Assembly (NCBI GenBank): GCA_900472395.1
Contig: UCHV01000007.1
Coordinates: 310,001-374,000 of the forward strand
DNA: 64,000 bases
Source: Hyphomicrobiales bacterium
Lineage (GTDB): Bacteria; Pseudomonadota; Alphaproteobacteria; Rhizobiales; Rhizobiaceae
Direction of reading: 5' to 3'
Positions 28,787 through 37,853 of this stretch are shown here, piece by piece. The first letter of the stretch is position 1. Each line of letters opens with the position of its first letter. Position numbers and translations under genes: made by a program. The notes under the pieces were generated by a model. It saw nothing but the letters and a program-made list of their open reading frames with translations, searched no databases and was not told the DNA's origin.

Positions 28787-29989
28787 GTGATCATGCGTTG
28801 CTCCGTAATGCTGCTGACAGTAACCGCCCTTGGTTTGGCGGGTTGCACGGCGCTCCCAAATTCCGGCCCGTTGTCGGAGGCGGTAGAGTCCCAGGCGGCG
28901 GTGAAGGTGACCTCCGCTTCCAAGGCCAAGACGGCCGGGATCGATTATGCGTTGGTTGATATCAACAAGACGCTTCTGGCCTATGTGGATGACACCGTCA
29001 CGCCAACCTTTGCCAGCGGCTTTGGCACGGGCCGCGGTGGCGCGCCCAACCTGCCGCTCGGCGTCGGCGACGTCGTTCAGGTCACGGTGTTCGAATCGCA
29101 ATCCGGCGGTCTCTTCATTCCCGCCGATGCCGGCAGCCGTTCGGGTAACTTCGTCTCCCTGCCGAACTATACGATCGGCCGCGATGGCATGATCAGCGTG
29201 CCTTATGCCGGCCGCATCCGCGCCAACGGCCGCACGGTCGAGCAGGTTCAGCGTGAGATCGAGGAAAAGCTCGCCAACCGCGCCATCGAGCCGCAGGCGA
29301 TCATCACCAAGATCAACAGCCGCTCCGCGCAGGTTGCCGTTCTGGGTGATGTCAATCAGCCGACCAAGATCGAACTGACGGAAGCCGGCGACCGTATTCT
29401 CGACGTGGTGTCGCAGGCTGGTGGCCTCAGCGTCCCGGGCGAGGAGACCTATATCTCGCTTCAGCGCGGCAATCGCACCGGAAAGGTCTTTTACGAAGAC
29501 CTCGTGAAGAACCCGCGTGAAAACATCTTCGTTGCACCCGGCGATACCATCGTCGTCAAACGCGAGCGCCGCACATACCTTGCCTTCGGCGCCTCGGGTC
29601 TCAACGGCCGCGTCAACTTCGAGGAATCCTCGCTCACACTGGGCGAAGCGCTCGGCCAGGCCGGCGGCCTTCTCGATCAGCGCGCCGATCCGCAGCAGGT
29701 TCTTCTTTATCGTGTCGTCAAGCGCGATCTGCTGGTCAAGCTCGGCGTCGATACATCCCGCTTCAAGGGGCAGGACGTTCCTGTGATCTTCCGCGCCAAC
29801 CTGCGCGATCCGGGCATGTTCTTTGCGGTCCAGAAGTTCCCGATGCAGGACAAGGACATTCTCTACGTGACGAACTCCAAGTCTGTCGAACTGACCAAGT
29901 TCCTGGATATCCTGAACAACGTCACCTCGACCGCATCCGGCGTCAGCAAGGACGCGGTGGATACGCGCAACGCGATCCGGGATCTTTGA
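28787..29989 (+). CDS. Wza/ExoF-like polysaccharide export lipoprotein
   Basis: The product is 400 aa from a GTG at 28787, placed 6 nt after AAGGAG; the ATG at 28793 is the alternative. A lipoprotein signal is visible: VMLLTVTALGLAGC, with the lipobox Cys followed by TALPNSG. The poly-export domain starts near LGVGDVVQVTVFESQSGG and continues with GMISVPYAGRIRANGRTVEQVQ. SLBB repeats follow (VAVLGDVNQPTKIELTEAGDRILDVVSQAGGL; LTLGEALGQAGGLLDQRADP). Such proteins form the outer-membrane/periplasmic channel for capsule or exopolysaccharide. With the Wzc-like gene 250 bases downstream and the ExoY-like gene upstream it makes a Wzx/Wzy-type export set. No flippase or polymerase is in the window. 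Confidence 0.88.
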   Translation: MIMRCSVMLLTVTALGLAGCTALPNSGPLSEAVESQAAVKVTSASKAKTAGIDYALVDINKTLLAYVDDTVTPTFASGFGTGRGGAPNLPLGVGDVVQVTVFESQSGGLFIPADAGSRSGNFVSLPNYTIGRDGMISVPYAGRIRANGRTVEQVQREIEEKLANRAIEPQAIITKINSRSAQVAVLGDVNQPTKIELTEAGDRILDVVSQAGGLSVPGEETYISLQRGNRTGKVFYEDLVKNPRENIFVAPGDTIVVKRERRTYLAFGASGLNGRVNFEESSLTLGEALGQAGGLLDQRADPQQVLLYRVVKRDLLVKLGVDTSRFKGQDVPVIFRANLRDPGMFFAVQKFPMQDKDILYVTNSKSVELTKFLDILNNVTSTASGVSKDAVDTRNAIRDL

Positions 29990-29997
29990 AAAAACGT

Positions 29998-30026
29998 TTC
30001 GGGGGCCTCTGTCGGAGGCTCCCGAA
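29998..30026 (+). terminator. Hairpin between the Wza-like and Wzc-like genes
   Basis: An 11-12 bp stem with one G-T wobble is formed by TTCGGGGGCCTC (29998-30009) and GGAGGCTCCCGAA (30014-30026). It begins 8 bases after the stop. No T-run follows, so it may attenuate rather than end transcription. Confidence 0.45.
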
Positions 30027-30243
30027 GACTTTCGGTCCGTTCCGGATTGATCCGCGATTGATCATTCTCTGATAACGTGCCACGTCTGCCATGGCAGTTC
30101 GAAAACTGATCGTTCCTTAAAAAAGCCTTGGGAGGAGGTTGAAACGGTCATCGGGCGCTTGCTCGACTCTCGACAGCCGTTCGCCCCGCACTATGTGTGC
30201 CGCGGGCACCAAGTGCTTAACGTTTCGCTCCCGACGTCGAGGT

Positions 30244-32544
30244 ATGGATTTGCAGCTGTATAATAGGGACTTGCCGAGTGGTGCCTTGCTTGAAAAGCTG
30301 AGCGCACCCGCCGCCCGCCGCCAGTTGATCGACCTCGAGGCCGTGATGGGCATCGTGCGGCGTCAGTGGGTGGTGGTCGCTCTCTGCGCCACGGTCGGCG
30401 CCATGCTCGGCATTGCCTACGTGATGACGGCTACGCCGCTTTACACGGCCGGCACCAGCGTGATGATCGATCGCGGCGATACCAGCCAGGTCGTTGCCCA
30501 GCTTTCTACCGCAGGCCCGGCACCCGGTGAAGAAGAAGCAATGATCGTCAGCCAGATCGCGCTGCTGCAGAGCCAGGCGGTCATCGGCGCGGTTGTCGAT
30601 AAGCTCGATCTTACCAACGATCCCGAATTCGTCGGCCAGGCTTCAGCGCTCTCGACCGTCAAGAACGGCGTGAAATCGCTGATAGGTCTCACGGGTCTCT
30701 ATTCGCCGAAAGCCGTTCAGGAAGACAGTGCTGCCCGTCGCCAGGCCGCAATCGAGCAGGTCGGCCGCGGTATGAGTGTTGCCCGCGCCGGTCGCAGTTA
30801 TGTCATCGGTGTCGCCTACACCTCGCCATCGCCGGCGCTTTCCGCCCGTATCGCCAACGGTATCGGTGATGCCTATCTCGACGACAAGCTGGAATCCCGC
30901 TACGAGGCCACCCGCCGTGCCGGCAGCTGGCTTGAGGGCCGCATAGGCGAACTGCGCCAGAAGGCGCTGGAAGCCGATCTCGCGGTCCAGAAATTCCGTT
31001 CAGAGCACGGTCTCGTTTCCGCCGGCCAGACTTTGATGTCGGACCAGCAGCTGACCGAACTCAACAGCGCTCTCATCGTTGCCCAGTCGGAAACGGCTCA
31101 GGCCCGCGCCAAACACGAGCGTATCCAGAAAATCCTCGATGCCGGCCAGGGCGATGCCATCGTCAACGACGTGCTCGACAGTTCGATCTCCAACGACCTG
31201 CGCCAGAAATATCTCGAGGCTGCCAAGACGGAGGCCGATATTTCCAAGCGTCTGGGTACCGATCACGTGCAGGCCGTGCGCCTGCGTGGCGAAATGGCCG
31301 AATATCGCCGGCAGATGTTCGAGGAACTGAGCCGCATCGCCCAGAGCTACCAGAGCGAACTGGAAGTGGCCCAGGCACGGGAAAAAAGCCTGCAGGAAAG
31401 TGTCGAAAAGGCGATGGGTGTAACCTTCAGCGCCAACGAGACGCAGGTACAGCTGCGCGAGCTTGAGCGCGAGGCCGATACCTACAAGAACCTATACCAG
31501 AACTTTTTGCAGAAGCACCAGGAAGCGCTGCAGCAGCAGAGTTTTCCGCTGACCGAAGCCCGTGTCATCACCAAGGCGACCGAGCCGGATGGTGCCAGCC
31601 ATCCGAAAAAGCTGATCATGCTTCTGGCCTTCTGTTTCCTCGGCGGTTTTGCAGGGGCAGGCATCGGCGCCTTCCGCGAATTCCGCGATCGTTTCTTCCG
31701 CACCGGCGATCAGGTGCGCGACGTGCTCGATCTGGAATTCATCGGCACTGCGCCAATGATTGATGAAAGTGCCGGAAAGATCGCGGACGTGGCGCTAGGC
31801 CAGAGCCCGCGGGCGCTGCGCAAAAGCAATGTCGCCTCGAACTATGTCATAGACCACCCGCTGTCATCCTTTGCCGAAACGCTGCGCAGCGCCAAGATCG
31901 CCGCCGACCTGACATTGGCCGGCAAGGACTGCAAGATCATCGGTATCGTCTCGACGCTGCCGGGCGAGGGCAAGTCGACCACGGCCATCAATTTCGCAGA
32001 ACTGCTGGCAAGTCAGGGCGCGCGCACCGTCCTGATCGACGGCGACCTGCGCAATCCCGGCGCCACTCGCGCGATTGGCCTGCATGCCGAAGAAGGTATT
32101 CTGGAAGCGATCCTGGAAAAGAAGCCGGTCGGCGATCTGCTCCTTTATAATCCGCAGACCAAGCTTGCCTTCCTGCCCGCTGTGATCAAGCGACGTGTGC
32201 CGCATTCGGCCGAGCTGATCGGCTCGCTCGCCATGCGCGACATTCTCACAAGCCTCTCTTCGGAGGCGGATTACATCATCGTCGATCTGCCGCCGCTTGG
32301 CGCCGTGGTCGATGCCCGCGCTGCCGCACATCGGATCGACAGCTTCATCTATGTGGTGGAGTGGGGCAAAACCGCCCGCCGCGCCGTGCGCCAGACGATC
32401 GGCAATGAACCGCAGGTGCGCGACAAGACACTCGGCGTCATCCTCAACAAGGTCGACCACGAGAAGATGAAGCTCTACCGGACCTATGGTTCGAACGAGT
32501 ATTATTATTCGCGTTACTCTGAATACTACCAGGAGAACAAATAA
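30244..32544 (+). CDS. Wzc/ExoP-like exopolysaccharide co-polymerase and bacterial tyrosine kinase
   Basis: The product is 766 aa from the ATG at 30244; the frame is open upstream to a TTG at 30139, but that extension is Arg/Cys-rich and unlikely. The N-terminal Wzz domain has a first span (WVVVALCATVGAMLGIAYVM, about 40-60) and a long periplasmic coiled-coil loop. A second span (LIMLLAFCFLGGFAGAGIGAF, about 455-475) leads to the cytoplasmic BY-kinase. The kinase has Walker A LPGEGKSTTA, A' VLIDGDLR and B IIVDLPP. The C-terminus is a tyrosine cluster (LYRTYGSNEYYYSRYSEYY), the usual autophosphorylation tail. It controls polymer length and export together with the Wza-like channel. Confidence 0.92.
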   Translation: MDLQLYNRDLPSGALLEKLSAPAARRQLIDLEAVMGIVRRQWVVVALCATVGAMLGIAYVMTATPLYTAGTSVMIDRGDTSQVVAQLSTAGPAPGEEEAMIVSQIALLQSQAVIGAVVDKLDLTNDPEFVGQASALSTVKNGVKSLIGLTGLYSPKAVQEDSAARRQAAIEQVGRGMSVARAGRSYVIGVAYTSPSPALSARIANGIGDAYLDDKLESRYEATRRAGSWLEGRIGELRQKALEADLAVQKFRSEHGLVSAGQTLMSDQQLTELNSALIVAQSETAQARAKHERIQKILDAGQGDAIVNDVLDSSISNDLRQKYLEAAKTEADISKRLGTDHVQAVRLRGEMAEYRRQMFEELSRIAQSYQSELEVAQAREKSLQESVEKAMGVTFSANETQVQLRELEREADTYKNLYQNFLQKHQEALQQQSFPLTEARVITKATEPDGASHPKKLIMLLAFCFLGGFAGAGIGAFREFRDRFFRTGDQVRDVLDLEFIGTAPMIDESAGKIADVALGQSPRALRKSNVASNYVIDHPLSSFAETLRSAKIAADLTLAGKDCKIIGIVSTLPGEGKSTTAINFAELLASQGARTVLIDGDLRNPGATRAIGLHAEEGILEAILEKKPVGDLLLYNPQTKLAFLPAVIKRRVPHSAELIGSLAMRDILTSLSSEADYIIVDLPPLGAVVDARAAAHRIDSFIYVVEWGKTARRAVRQTIGNEPQVRDKTLGVILNKVDHEKMKLYRTYGSNEYYYSRYSEYYQENK

Positions 32545-32582
32545 TCCTGTTGCCGGCGCCTCATATGGTCATGCGGCGGCAT

Positions 32583-32606
32583 ATGCGGCACGAGCGGGTG
32601 CCGCAT
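32583..32606 (+). other. Perfect 9-bp hairpin after the Wzc-like gene
   Basis: ATGCGGCAC-GAGCGG-GTGCCGCAT lies 38 bases after the kinase stop and ends 13 bases before the next start. It may act as a weak terminator, or it may shield the ribosome site of the next gene. Confidence 0.4.
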
Positions 32607-32619
32607 TGGCGGTGATTGG

Positions 32620-33483
32620 ATGTGGTCCGTCATGACAAGGGATAACGAACGCGACGATGCCAGGCGGGGCGGGCCGACGACCGACGATGCCGCGGAACGT
32701 TATCCCGAGCGTCGGCCGGCGCGACGCATCGTGATCATGCTTTTCGTGGCTGCTGCCATATGCGTGGTCATGATACCGGTTCTGCTTGCCAATAACGGCC
32801 GCAATCTGGAAATTCTCGGGGATCGCCTCGGTCTGCCACTGCATGAATGGTGGCGGGGTAAAACGGCACGAGTGCCACGTCCCCCGATGCCGCAAACACC
32901 TGCTTCGCCCACGCCTACCGCCGATTTGCAGCCGCGCCGTCCGAAAATACCCACACCGGCGCTCCCCAGTCCCCCATCGCACCTCTCTGCGCCATCCAGG
33001 GCATGGCAGCCGGAAACAGACTGCAACGCGCTGGAACCGGGCGCGACGGGCGAAAAGCCGGTTTTCCTGACAGCGCCGGATGGGCGTTCGGAATGTACCG
33101 TGCTGATCGCATTGAGCGATGGGGATAAAACGAGTTCGCTGTTCATGCAGATCAGGGCGACAGGCACCGGCCTTTCCAGCCTGCGCATGAAGCTGAATTT
33201 TGGCGAGGATGGCCAAGGTGATGCGTTGGCGAAAAAGGCCGGTGATCTGGCGCAGCGCATTCTGACCCCGGTCAGCGACGACGACCGCGGCTATCTTCAG
33301 GCAAAGATGGAGGGGCGGCAGGCATTTCGTACCGAAATCGGCGATTACCGCATGACATTTCGCATGGAAGGCATCGACACGTCGCGCTTCAACTTCATTG
33401 CCGTATCGAAGGTCAAGGAACCGGCAGAGACGGCGCAGGGGCAACCGGATCCGGGCGGCGAGGTGGAAAGCCCGCAGCCCTGA
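32620..33483 (+). CDS. Membrane-anchored proline-rich protein of unknown function
   Basis: The product is 287 aa from the ATG at 32620, or 283 aa from the ATG at 32632. A charged cytoplasmic N-terminus (many Arg/Asp) is followed by one transmembrane segment (IVIMLFVAAAICVVMIPVLLA, about 38-58). A Pro/Thr-rich stalk (about 85-130) leads to a C-terminal globular region starting near ETDCNALEPG that ends in a Pro-rich tail. Two cysteines (in TDCN and SECTVL) could form a disulfide in the periplasm. I do not recognise the family. It follows the Wzc-like gene by 75 bases on the same strand, so co-transcription with the exopolysaccharide genes is possible. Confidence 0.7.
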   Translation: MWSVMTRDNERDDARRGGPTTDDAAERYPERRPARRIVIMLFVAAAICVVMIPVLLANNGRNLEILGDRLGLPLHEWWRGKTARVPRPPMPQTPASPTPTADLQPRRPKIPTPALPSPPSHLSAPSRAWQPETDCNALEPGATGEKPVFLTAPDGRSECTVLIALSDGDKTSSLFMQIRATGTGLSSLRMKLNFGEDGQGDALAKKAGDLAQRILTPVSDDDRGYLQAKMEGRQAFRTEIGDYRMTFRMEGIDTSRFNFIAVSKVKEPAETAQGQPDPGGEVESPQP

Positions 33484-33510
33484 GACGCAGGTTCACGCAT
33501 CGTTATCAAT

Positions 33511-33545
33511 AAAAACGCGGCCGCACCAATGGAGGTGGCGGCCGC
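33511..33545 (-). terminator. Strong terminator for the His-rich protein gene (possibly bidirectional)
   Basis: GCGGCCGC (33517-33524) and its copy (33538-33545) pair perfectly, extended by ACC/GGT. On the minus strand the stem is followed by GTTTTTATTG. It sits between two converging genes. Confidence 0.8.
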
Positions 33546-33561
33546 ATCCGGTTTTGAGCAT

Positions 33562-33819
33562 TTAGCGGCAGACGCGGGTGGTGCGAACCACGGTGCGGCC
33601 ATGGTGATGCGTGCGCACCTTCTTCACGACGCATCTCTCGCGGTGGTGACGCGGACGCATGTGACGTTCACGATGGCCGTGACGATGATCGACACGGTGG
33701 CCACCGCGATGATCGACACGCTCGACCGTGCGCACGGTCACGCTTGCGGCTTCGGACGGCGTGGCGAACGGCAGGATGGAAGATACCGCGATGGCGGCGG
33801 CAAGAAGAAGATTTTTCAT
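33562..33819 (-). CDS. Small secreted histidine/arginine-rich protein
   Basis: The product is 85 aa from the ATG at 33819, with GAGG 6 nt upstream. The first 24 residues form a signal peptide (MKNLLLAAAIAVSSILPFATPSEA). The mature part of about 60 residues is extremely rich in His and Arg (DHRGGHRVDHRHGHRERHM, then RPRHHRERCVVKKVRTHHH) and has two Cys near the C-terminus. The composition suggests a periplasmic metal-binding or polyanion-binding peptide, an inference from composition alone. Its own strong terminator lies 17 bases downstream. A longer open frame begins upstream at 33876, but the signal peptide fixes the shorter start. Confidence 0.72.
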   Translation of the reverse strand: MKNLLLAAAIAVSSILPFATPSEAASVTVRTVERVDHRGGHRVDHRHGHRERHMRPRHHRERCVVKKVRTHHHGRTVVRTTRVCR

Positions 33820-33982
33820 GGATGCCTCAAGGATGAGATTGGATGGCGGTGCCAATAATGCCCAATGCCGCCACAAGGTTCCGCCAAAAAATGATGAGGC
33901 TAGAAATAGTTGAAGGCCAGCCGATATGGGCGGGTTTCAGCCCAGCGAGGCAGTGGGATGTTTTGCTGAGAAAGATGGAAAA

Positions 33983-34057
33983 TGGTGCTGCTAGAGAGAT
34001 TTGAACTCTCGGCCTCTCCCTTACCAAGGGAGTGCTCTACCCCTGAGCTATAGCAGC
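33983..34057 (-). tRNA. tRNA-Thr (anticodon GGT)
   Basis: Read on the minus strand, a 7-bp acceptor stem (GCTGCTA with TAGCAGC), D-arm (GCTCAGGGGTAGAGC), anticodon stem CTCCC/GGGAG around the loop TTGGTAA (anticodon GGT) and T-arm (GAGAGTTCAAATCTCTC) form a standard cloverleaf. CCA is encoded at the 3' end (33983-33985). Confidence 0.96.
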
Positions 34058-34212
34058 ATCTGGCAACCGGTTGATGTCCCCGGCGCGTTGGGATGGCGGC
34101 CTATTGCCATAGGTTTTTCGTCAGCGCAAGCGCCAAAAAACGACTTCGTGACATTTGCGTGGAAAAGTTCGGGTGGCTTTCGGTCGCCGCGCTTTTGTTC
34201 TATGTCGATTTC

Positions 34213-34437
34213 ATGAACGAAAAAGATCAGCAGAACCTTGGCGGAACGCCTGTAGAGGCGGAGGAAGAGCCGCGTCAGAAGCGCGGTGAACGCTCCGAAG
34301 CCGAGCGCAAGCTTCGGGCAGCCGCGAAGCTGCGTGAAAATCTGCAGCGGCGCAAACAGCAGGCGCGCGCCCGTCGTGCCGGCGAGGAAGATTCCACGAT
34401 TGGGCTTCCTGCCGCAAAAACGGACGAATCATCGTGA
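34213..34437 (+). CDS. Small charged protein upstream of murA
   Basis: The product is 74 aa from the ATG at 34213 (starts MNEKDQQNLGGTPVEAEEE). It is rich in Glu, Arg, Lys and Ala, with a likely long helix (SEAERKLRAAAKLRENLQRRKQQARARRAGEE) and no membrane segment. I do not recognise a characterised family. It lies 131 bases before murA on the same strand. The frame is open further upstream to 34093, but the shorter start has the more protein-like N-terminus. Its function is unknown; the basic helix could bind nucleic acid, but nothing else supports this. Confidence 0.65.
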   Translation: MNEKDQQNLGGTPVEAEEEPRQKRGERSEAERKLRAAAKLRENLQRRKQQARARRAGEEDSTIGLPAAKTDESS

Positions 34438-34568
34438 TTGTGTCCGACTTTCTCATTGCCCCGGTTTCTCCGGGCGCCTTTTGCAAATAATTGAAGCCGC
34501 GCGGGATATCGTTTAAGACGCCCGCTTTCGGACAGATAAAGAAAGGCGGGCCCGGCCCGTTATAAAAG

Positions 34569-35861
34569 ATGGATCGCATCAGAGTTATCGGCGGCAACCA
34601 GCTCAACGGCATCATTCCTATTTCGGGCGCCAAAAATGCGGCCCTGCCGCTGATGATCGCATCGCTCCTGACCAGCGATACGCTGACGCTCGAAAACGTG
34701 CCGCATCTGGCCGATGTCGAGCAGCTCCTGCGCATCCTCGGCAATCACGGTGTCGATATATCCGTCAATGGTCGCCGCGAAGGCCAGACCGAGAGCTATT
34801 CGCGCACGGTGCAGTTCACCTGCCGCACCATCGTCGATACGGTCGCGCCCTACGAACTGGTTTCGAAAATGCGCGCCTCGTTCTGGGTTATCGGCCCGCT
34901 GCTTGCCCGTGAAGGCAAGGCCCGCGTTTCTCTGCCGGGCGGTTGCGCCATCGGCACGCGCCCGGTCGATCTGTTCCTCGAGGGTCTGCAGGCGCTCGGC
35001 GCAACCATAGAAATCGATGGCGGTTATGTCGAAGTCACCGCGCCGAAGGGCGGCCTCGTTGGTGCACATTATACCTTCCCGAAGGTTTCTGTCGGCGCCA
35101 CGCATGTCATGCTGATGGCGGCCACGCTTGCCCGAGGCACGACGGTGATCGAAAACGCCGCCCGCGAGCCTGAAGTCGTCGATCTTGCTGCCTGCCTTAC
35201 CGCCATGGGTGCGAAGATCGAAGGCGCCGGCACCAAGACGATCACCATCGAAGGCGTTTCCGCGCTGCACGGCGCCCGCCACCGCGTGCTGCCCGACCGT
35301 ATCGAAACCGGCACCTATGCCATGGCGGTTGCCATGACCGGTGGCGATGTGACACTCGAAGGCACCAATGGGGCGCTGCTCGAAAACGCGCTCGACGCCC
35401 TGCGTCAGGCCGGCGCCACCATTACCGAAACGGAAACCGGCCTGCGTATCGTGCGCAATGGCAACGGCATCCAGCCGGTCGACGTCGTCACCGAGCCTTT
35501 CCCGGGTTTCCCGACGGACCTGCAGGCGCAGTTCATGGCGCTGATGACAAAATCCTCGGGCGTTTCGCACATCACCGAAACCATTTTTGAAAACCGCTTC
35601 ATGCACGTGCAGGAACTGGCGCGTCTCGGCGCAAAAATCTCGCTGTCCGGCCAGATGGCTCGTGTCGAAGGCGTGTCCAAGCTGAAGGGTGCGCCCGTCA
35701 TGGCAACAGACCTTCGCGCTTCCGTTTCGCTGGTCATCGCCGGTCTTGCCGCTGAAGGTGAAACGCTGGTCAATCGCGTTTACCACCTCGATCGCGGTTT
35801 CGAGCGTCTGGAAGAAAAGCTTACCCGCTGCGGCGCCGTTGTCGAGCGCGTCAGCGAATAA
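34569..35861 (+). CDS. murA: UDP-N-acetylglucosamine 1-carboxyvinyltransferase MurA
   Basis: The product is 430 aa and catalyses the first committed step of peptidoglycan synthesis: transfer of enolpyruvate from PEP to UDP-GlcNAc in the cytoplasm. The N-terminus has the conserved [18 protein letters not shown]. The loop with the catalytic (fosfomycin-target) Cys is [19 protein letters not shown] (Cys about residue 126). [12 protein letters not shown] and [15 protein letters not shown] near the C-terminus are also family hallmarks. Length is normal. A terminator follows immediately. Confidence 0.96.
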   Translation: MDRIRVIGGNQLNGIIPISGAKNAALPLMIASLLTSDTLTLENVPHLADVEQLLRILGNHGVDISVNGRREGQTESYSRTVQFTCRTIVDTVAPYELVSKMRASFWVIGPLLAREGKARVSLPGGCAIGTRPVDLFLEGLQALGATIEIDGGYVEVTAPKGGLVGAHYTFPKVSVGATHVMLMAATLARGTTVIENAAREPEVVDLAACLTAMGAKIEGAGTKTITIEGVSALHGARHRVLPDRIETGTYAMAVAMTGGDVTLEGTNGALLENALDALRQAGATITETETGLRIVRNGNGIQPVDVVTEPFPGFPTDLQAQFMALMTKSSGVSHITETIFENRFMHVQELARLGAKISLSGQMARVEGVSKLKGAPVMATDLRASVSLVIAGLAAEGETLVNRVYHLDRGFERLEEKLTRCGAVVERVSE

Positions 35862-35889
35862 GCGTCTCCCGCATGCGGGACATTTCAAG

Positions 35890-35921
35890 CGGGCGGCAGG
35901 GTTTTCCCTGTCGCCCGTTTT
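35890..35921 (+). terminator. Rho-independent terminator after murA
   Basis: A 12-bp stem (CGGGCGGCAGGG with CCCTGTCGCCCG, one G-T wobble) around a TTTT loop is followed by TTTTG. It begins 29 bases past the murA stop. Confidence 0.8.
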
Positions 35922-36071
35922 GCGTCGAGGCGGATCCGCCCGCGACATGTTCAGACGCAATGCTGCCTTCTGCGCATTGCTGTTGCTTCTCGTCTCGTGC
36001 CATCCTATTTCCAGAACCATGTGAAGACGCGACCTTCTCGTGACGAAGGGCGCCAAGGATGGAAACCTGCA

Positions 36072-36503
36072 ATGAGCGATCTCAGGCTGCTGGCCATGGA
36101 CAAGGACGATCTGGATATCGTCTCGGCGCATATGCAGGACAGCGTCTTCAAGGCGCCTGATATCGCCTGGGATGCCAAGCGCCAGCAGTTCTCCATTGCC
36201 GTCAATCGTTTCGTCTGGGAAAAGAGCGACCGCCGCGCCAAGGGCCATGAACGTCGCCGTGCGTTGCTGGTGTTCAAACGCGTGCAGGCGGTGCGCTCGC
36301 TCGGCGTCAGCCGCGGCAATGCGGAGGTTGTGCATGCTCTCCTGGCCGTGCGCTTCGAGCAGAAGGGTGAGGGCCCGGAGGGCACGGTGGAGCTTACGCT
36401 GGCGGGCGATGCCGCCATCAGCCTCGATGTAGAGTGCATCGAAGCGCAGTTGGCCGACACAGGCGGTGCCTGGGAAACGACGAACAGGCCGGATCACGCC
36501 TGA
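36072..36503 (+). CDS. DUF2948 family protein
   Basis: The product is 143 aa from the ATG at 36072 (MSDLRLLAMDKDDLDIVSAH). It is soluble, with conserved-looking segments DIVSAHMQDSVFKAPDIAWD, FVWEKSDRRAKGHERRRALLVF and SLDVECIEAQLADTGGAWET. The length and the position between murA and hisD match the alphaproteobacterial family DUF2948, which has no established function. An open frame extends upstream to 35997 but lacks a good start. The hisD start lies 48 bases downstream, so the two are probably co-transcribed. Confidence 0.82.
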   Translation: MSDLRLLAMDKDDLDIVSAHMQDSVFKAPDIAWDAKRQQFSIAVNRFVWEKSDRRAKGHERRRALLVFKRVQAVRSLGVSRGNAEVVHALLAVRFEQKGEGPEGTVELTLAGDAAISLDVECIEAQLADTGGAWETTNRPDHA

Positions 36504-36551
36504 GTGGGCGCGAGACTGGCGAACAGAATTGAACTGGTAAGGGGATGACGA

Positions 36552-37850
36552 GTGGCGATCTGGCTTGAGCAACGGGCGGCCGATTTCGAGGCGCAATTCA
36601 AGGCTTTCCTGACGACCAAGCGGGAAGTGTCGGCAGACGTCAACGCCGTCGTGCACGATATCATTGAAGATGTTCGCGCCCGTGGCGATGCGGCGCTCGC
36701 CGATTACACGCTTCGTTTCGAGAAGGTCGATCTCAATACGGTCGGTCTGCGCGTCACCGAAGCCGAAATCGATGCCGCCGTTGCTGTGACCGATCCCAAA
36801 GTTCTGGACGCGCTGAAACTGGCGGCGGAACGCATCGAAAAACACCATGCCCGCCAGATGCCCAAGGACGATATCTACGAGGACGCGCTCGGTGTCGGCC
36901 TCGGTTCGCGCTGGACGGCCATCGAGGCGGTCGGCCTTTACGTGCCGGGCGGCACTGCCAGCTATCCAAGCTCGGTGCTGATGAATGCCGTGCCGGCCCG
37001 TGTTGCCGGTGTGCCGCGCATGGTCATGGTCGTGCCCGCCGGCGGTGGTTCCATCAACCCGGCAGTGCTGGCCGCTGCCCGCATTGCCGGCGTGACCGAG
37101 ATTTACCGCATTGGCGGCGCACAGGCTGTCGCAGCGCTTGCCTATGGCACGCAAACCATCGCCCCGGTCGCAAAGATCGTCGGCCCCGGCAATGCCTATG
37201 TCGCTGCCGCCAAACGTCAGGTGTTCGGCACTGTCGGCATCGACATGATCGCCGGCCCTTCGGAAGTGCTGGTGATTGCCGATGCTGAAAACGATCCGGA
37301 CTGGATCGCCGCCGATCTTCTGGCGCAGGCCGAACACGATGCCGGTGCGCAATCGATCGTCATCACCGACAATGCCGAGTTTGGCCGTGCTGTGGAAGCT
37401 GCCGTCGAGCGTCAGCTGAAAACCCTTTCGCGGTCGCAAACCGCCGCCGCCAGCTGGCGCGATTTTGGCGCGATCATTCTGGTGGATAATCTGGCCGCCT
37501 CCATCCCGCTCGCCAACCGCATCGCCGCCGAACATCTGGAACTGGCCGTTGCCGATCCCGATGCGCTCATGGCTGAAATCACCAATGCCGGCGCCATCTT
37601 TGTCGGTCGGCATACGCCGGAAGTGATCGGCGATTATGTCGGTGGTTCCAACCACGTCCTGCCGACGGCGCGCTCGGCGCGGTTCTCCTCGGGGCTTGGT
37701 GTGCTCGATTTCGTCAAGCGCACCTCGATCCTGCGGCTCGGCCCGGACCAGCTGCGCGCTCTTGGGCCGGCGGCGATCACGCTTGCCCATTCCGAAGGGC
37801 TCGATGCCCATGCCCGTTCCGTCGCCATCCGGCTCAATCAAGAGGATTGA
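36552..37850 (+). CDS. hisD: Histidinol dehydrogenase HisD
   Basis: The product is 432 aa from a GTG at 36552 preceded by AAGGGG. It is a zinc- and NAD-dependent enzyme that oxidises L-histidinol to L-histidine in two steps. Family features are YVPGGTASYPSSVLMNAVPA, GGAQAVAALAYGTQT, VGPGNAYVAAAKRQVFG, the signature GPSEVLVIADAENDPDWIAA with QAEHDAGAQ (zinc/substrate ligands), and VGGSNHVLPTARSARFSSGL. Length is normal. The UPF0262 gene begins 3 bases after the stop. The other his genes are elsewhere, as is usual in rhizobia. Confidence 0.95.
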   Translation: MAIWLEQRAADFEAQFKAFLTTKREVSADVNAVVHDIIEDVRARGDAALADYTLRFEKVDLNTVGLRVTEAEIDAAVAVTDPKVLDALKLAAERIEKHHARQMPKDDIYEDALGVGLGSRWTAIEAVGLYVPGGTASYPSSVLMNAVPARVAGVPRMVMVVPAGGGSINPAVLAAARIAGVTEIYRIGGAQAVAALAYGTQTIAPVAKIVGPGNAYVAAAKRQVFGTVGIDMIAGPSEVLVIADAENDPDWIAADLLAQAEHDAGAQSIVITDNAEFGRAVEAAVERQLKTLSRSQTAAASWRDFGAIILVDNLAASIPLANRIAAEHLELAVADPDALMAEITNAGAIFVGRHTPEVIGDYVGGSNHVLPTARSARFSSGLGVLDFVKRTSILRLGPDQLRALGPAAITLAHSEGLDAHARSVAIRLNQED

Positions 37851-37853
37851 CCG

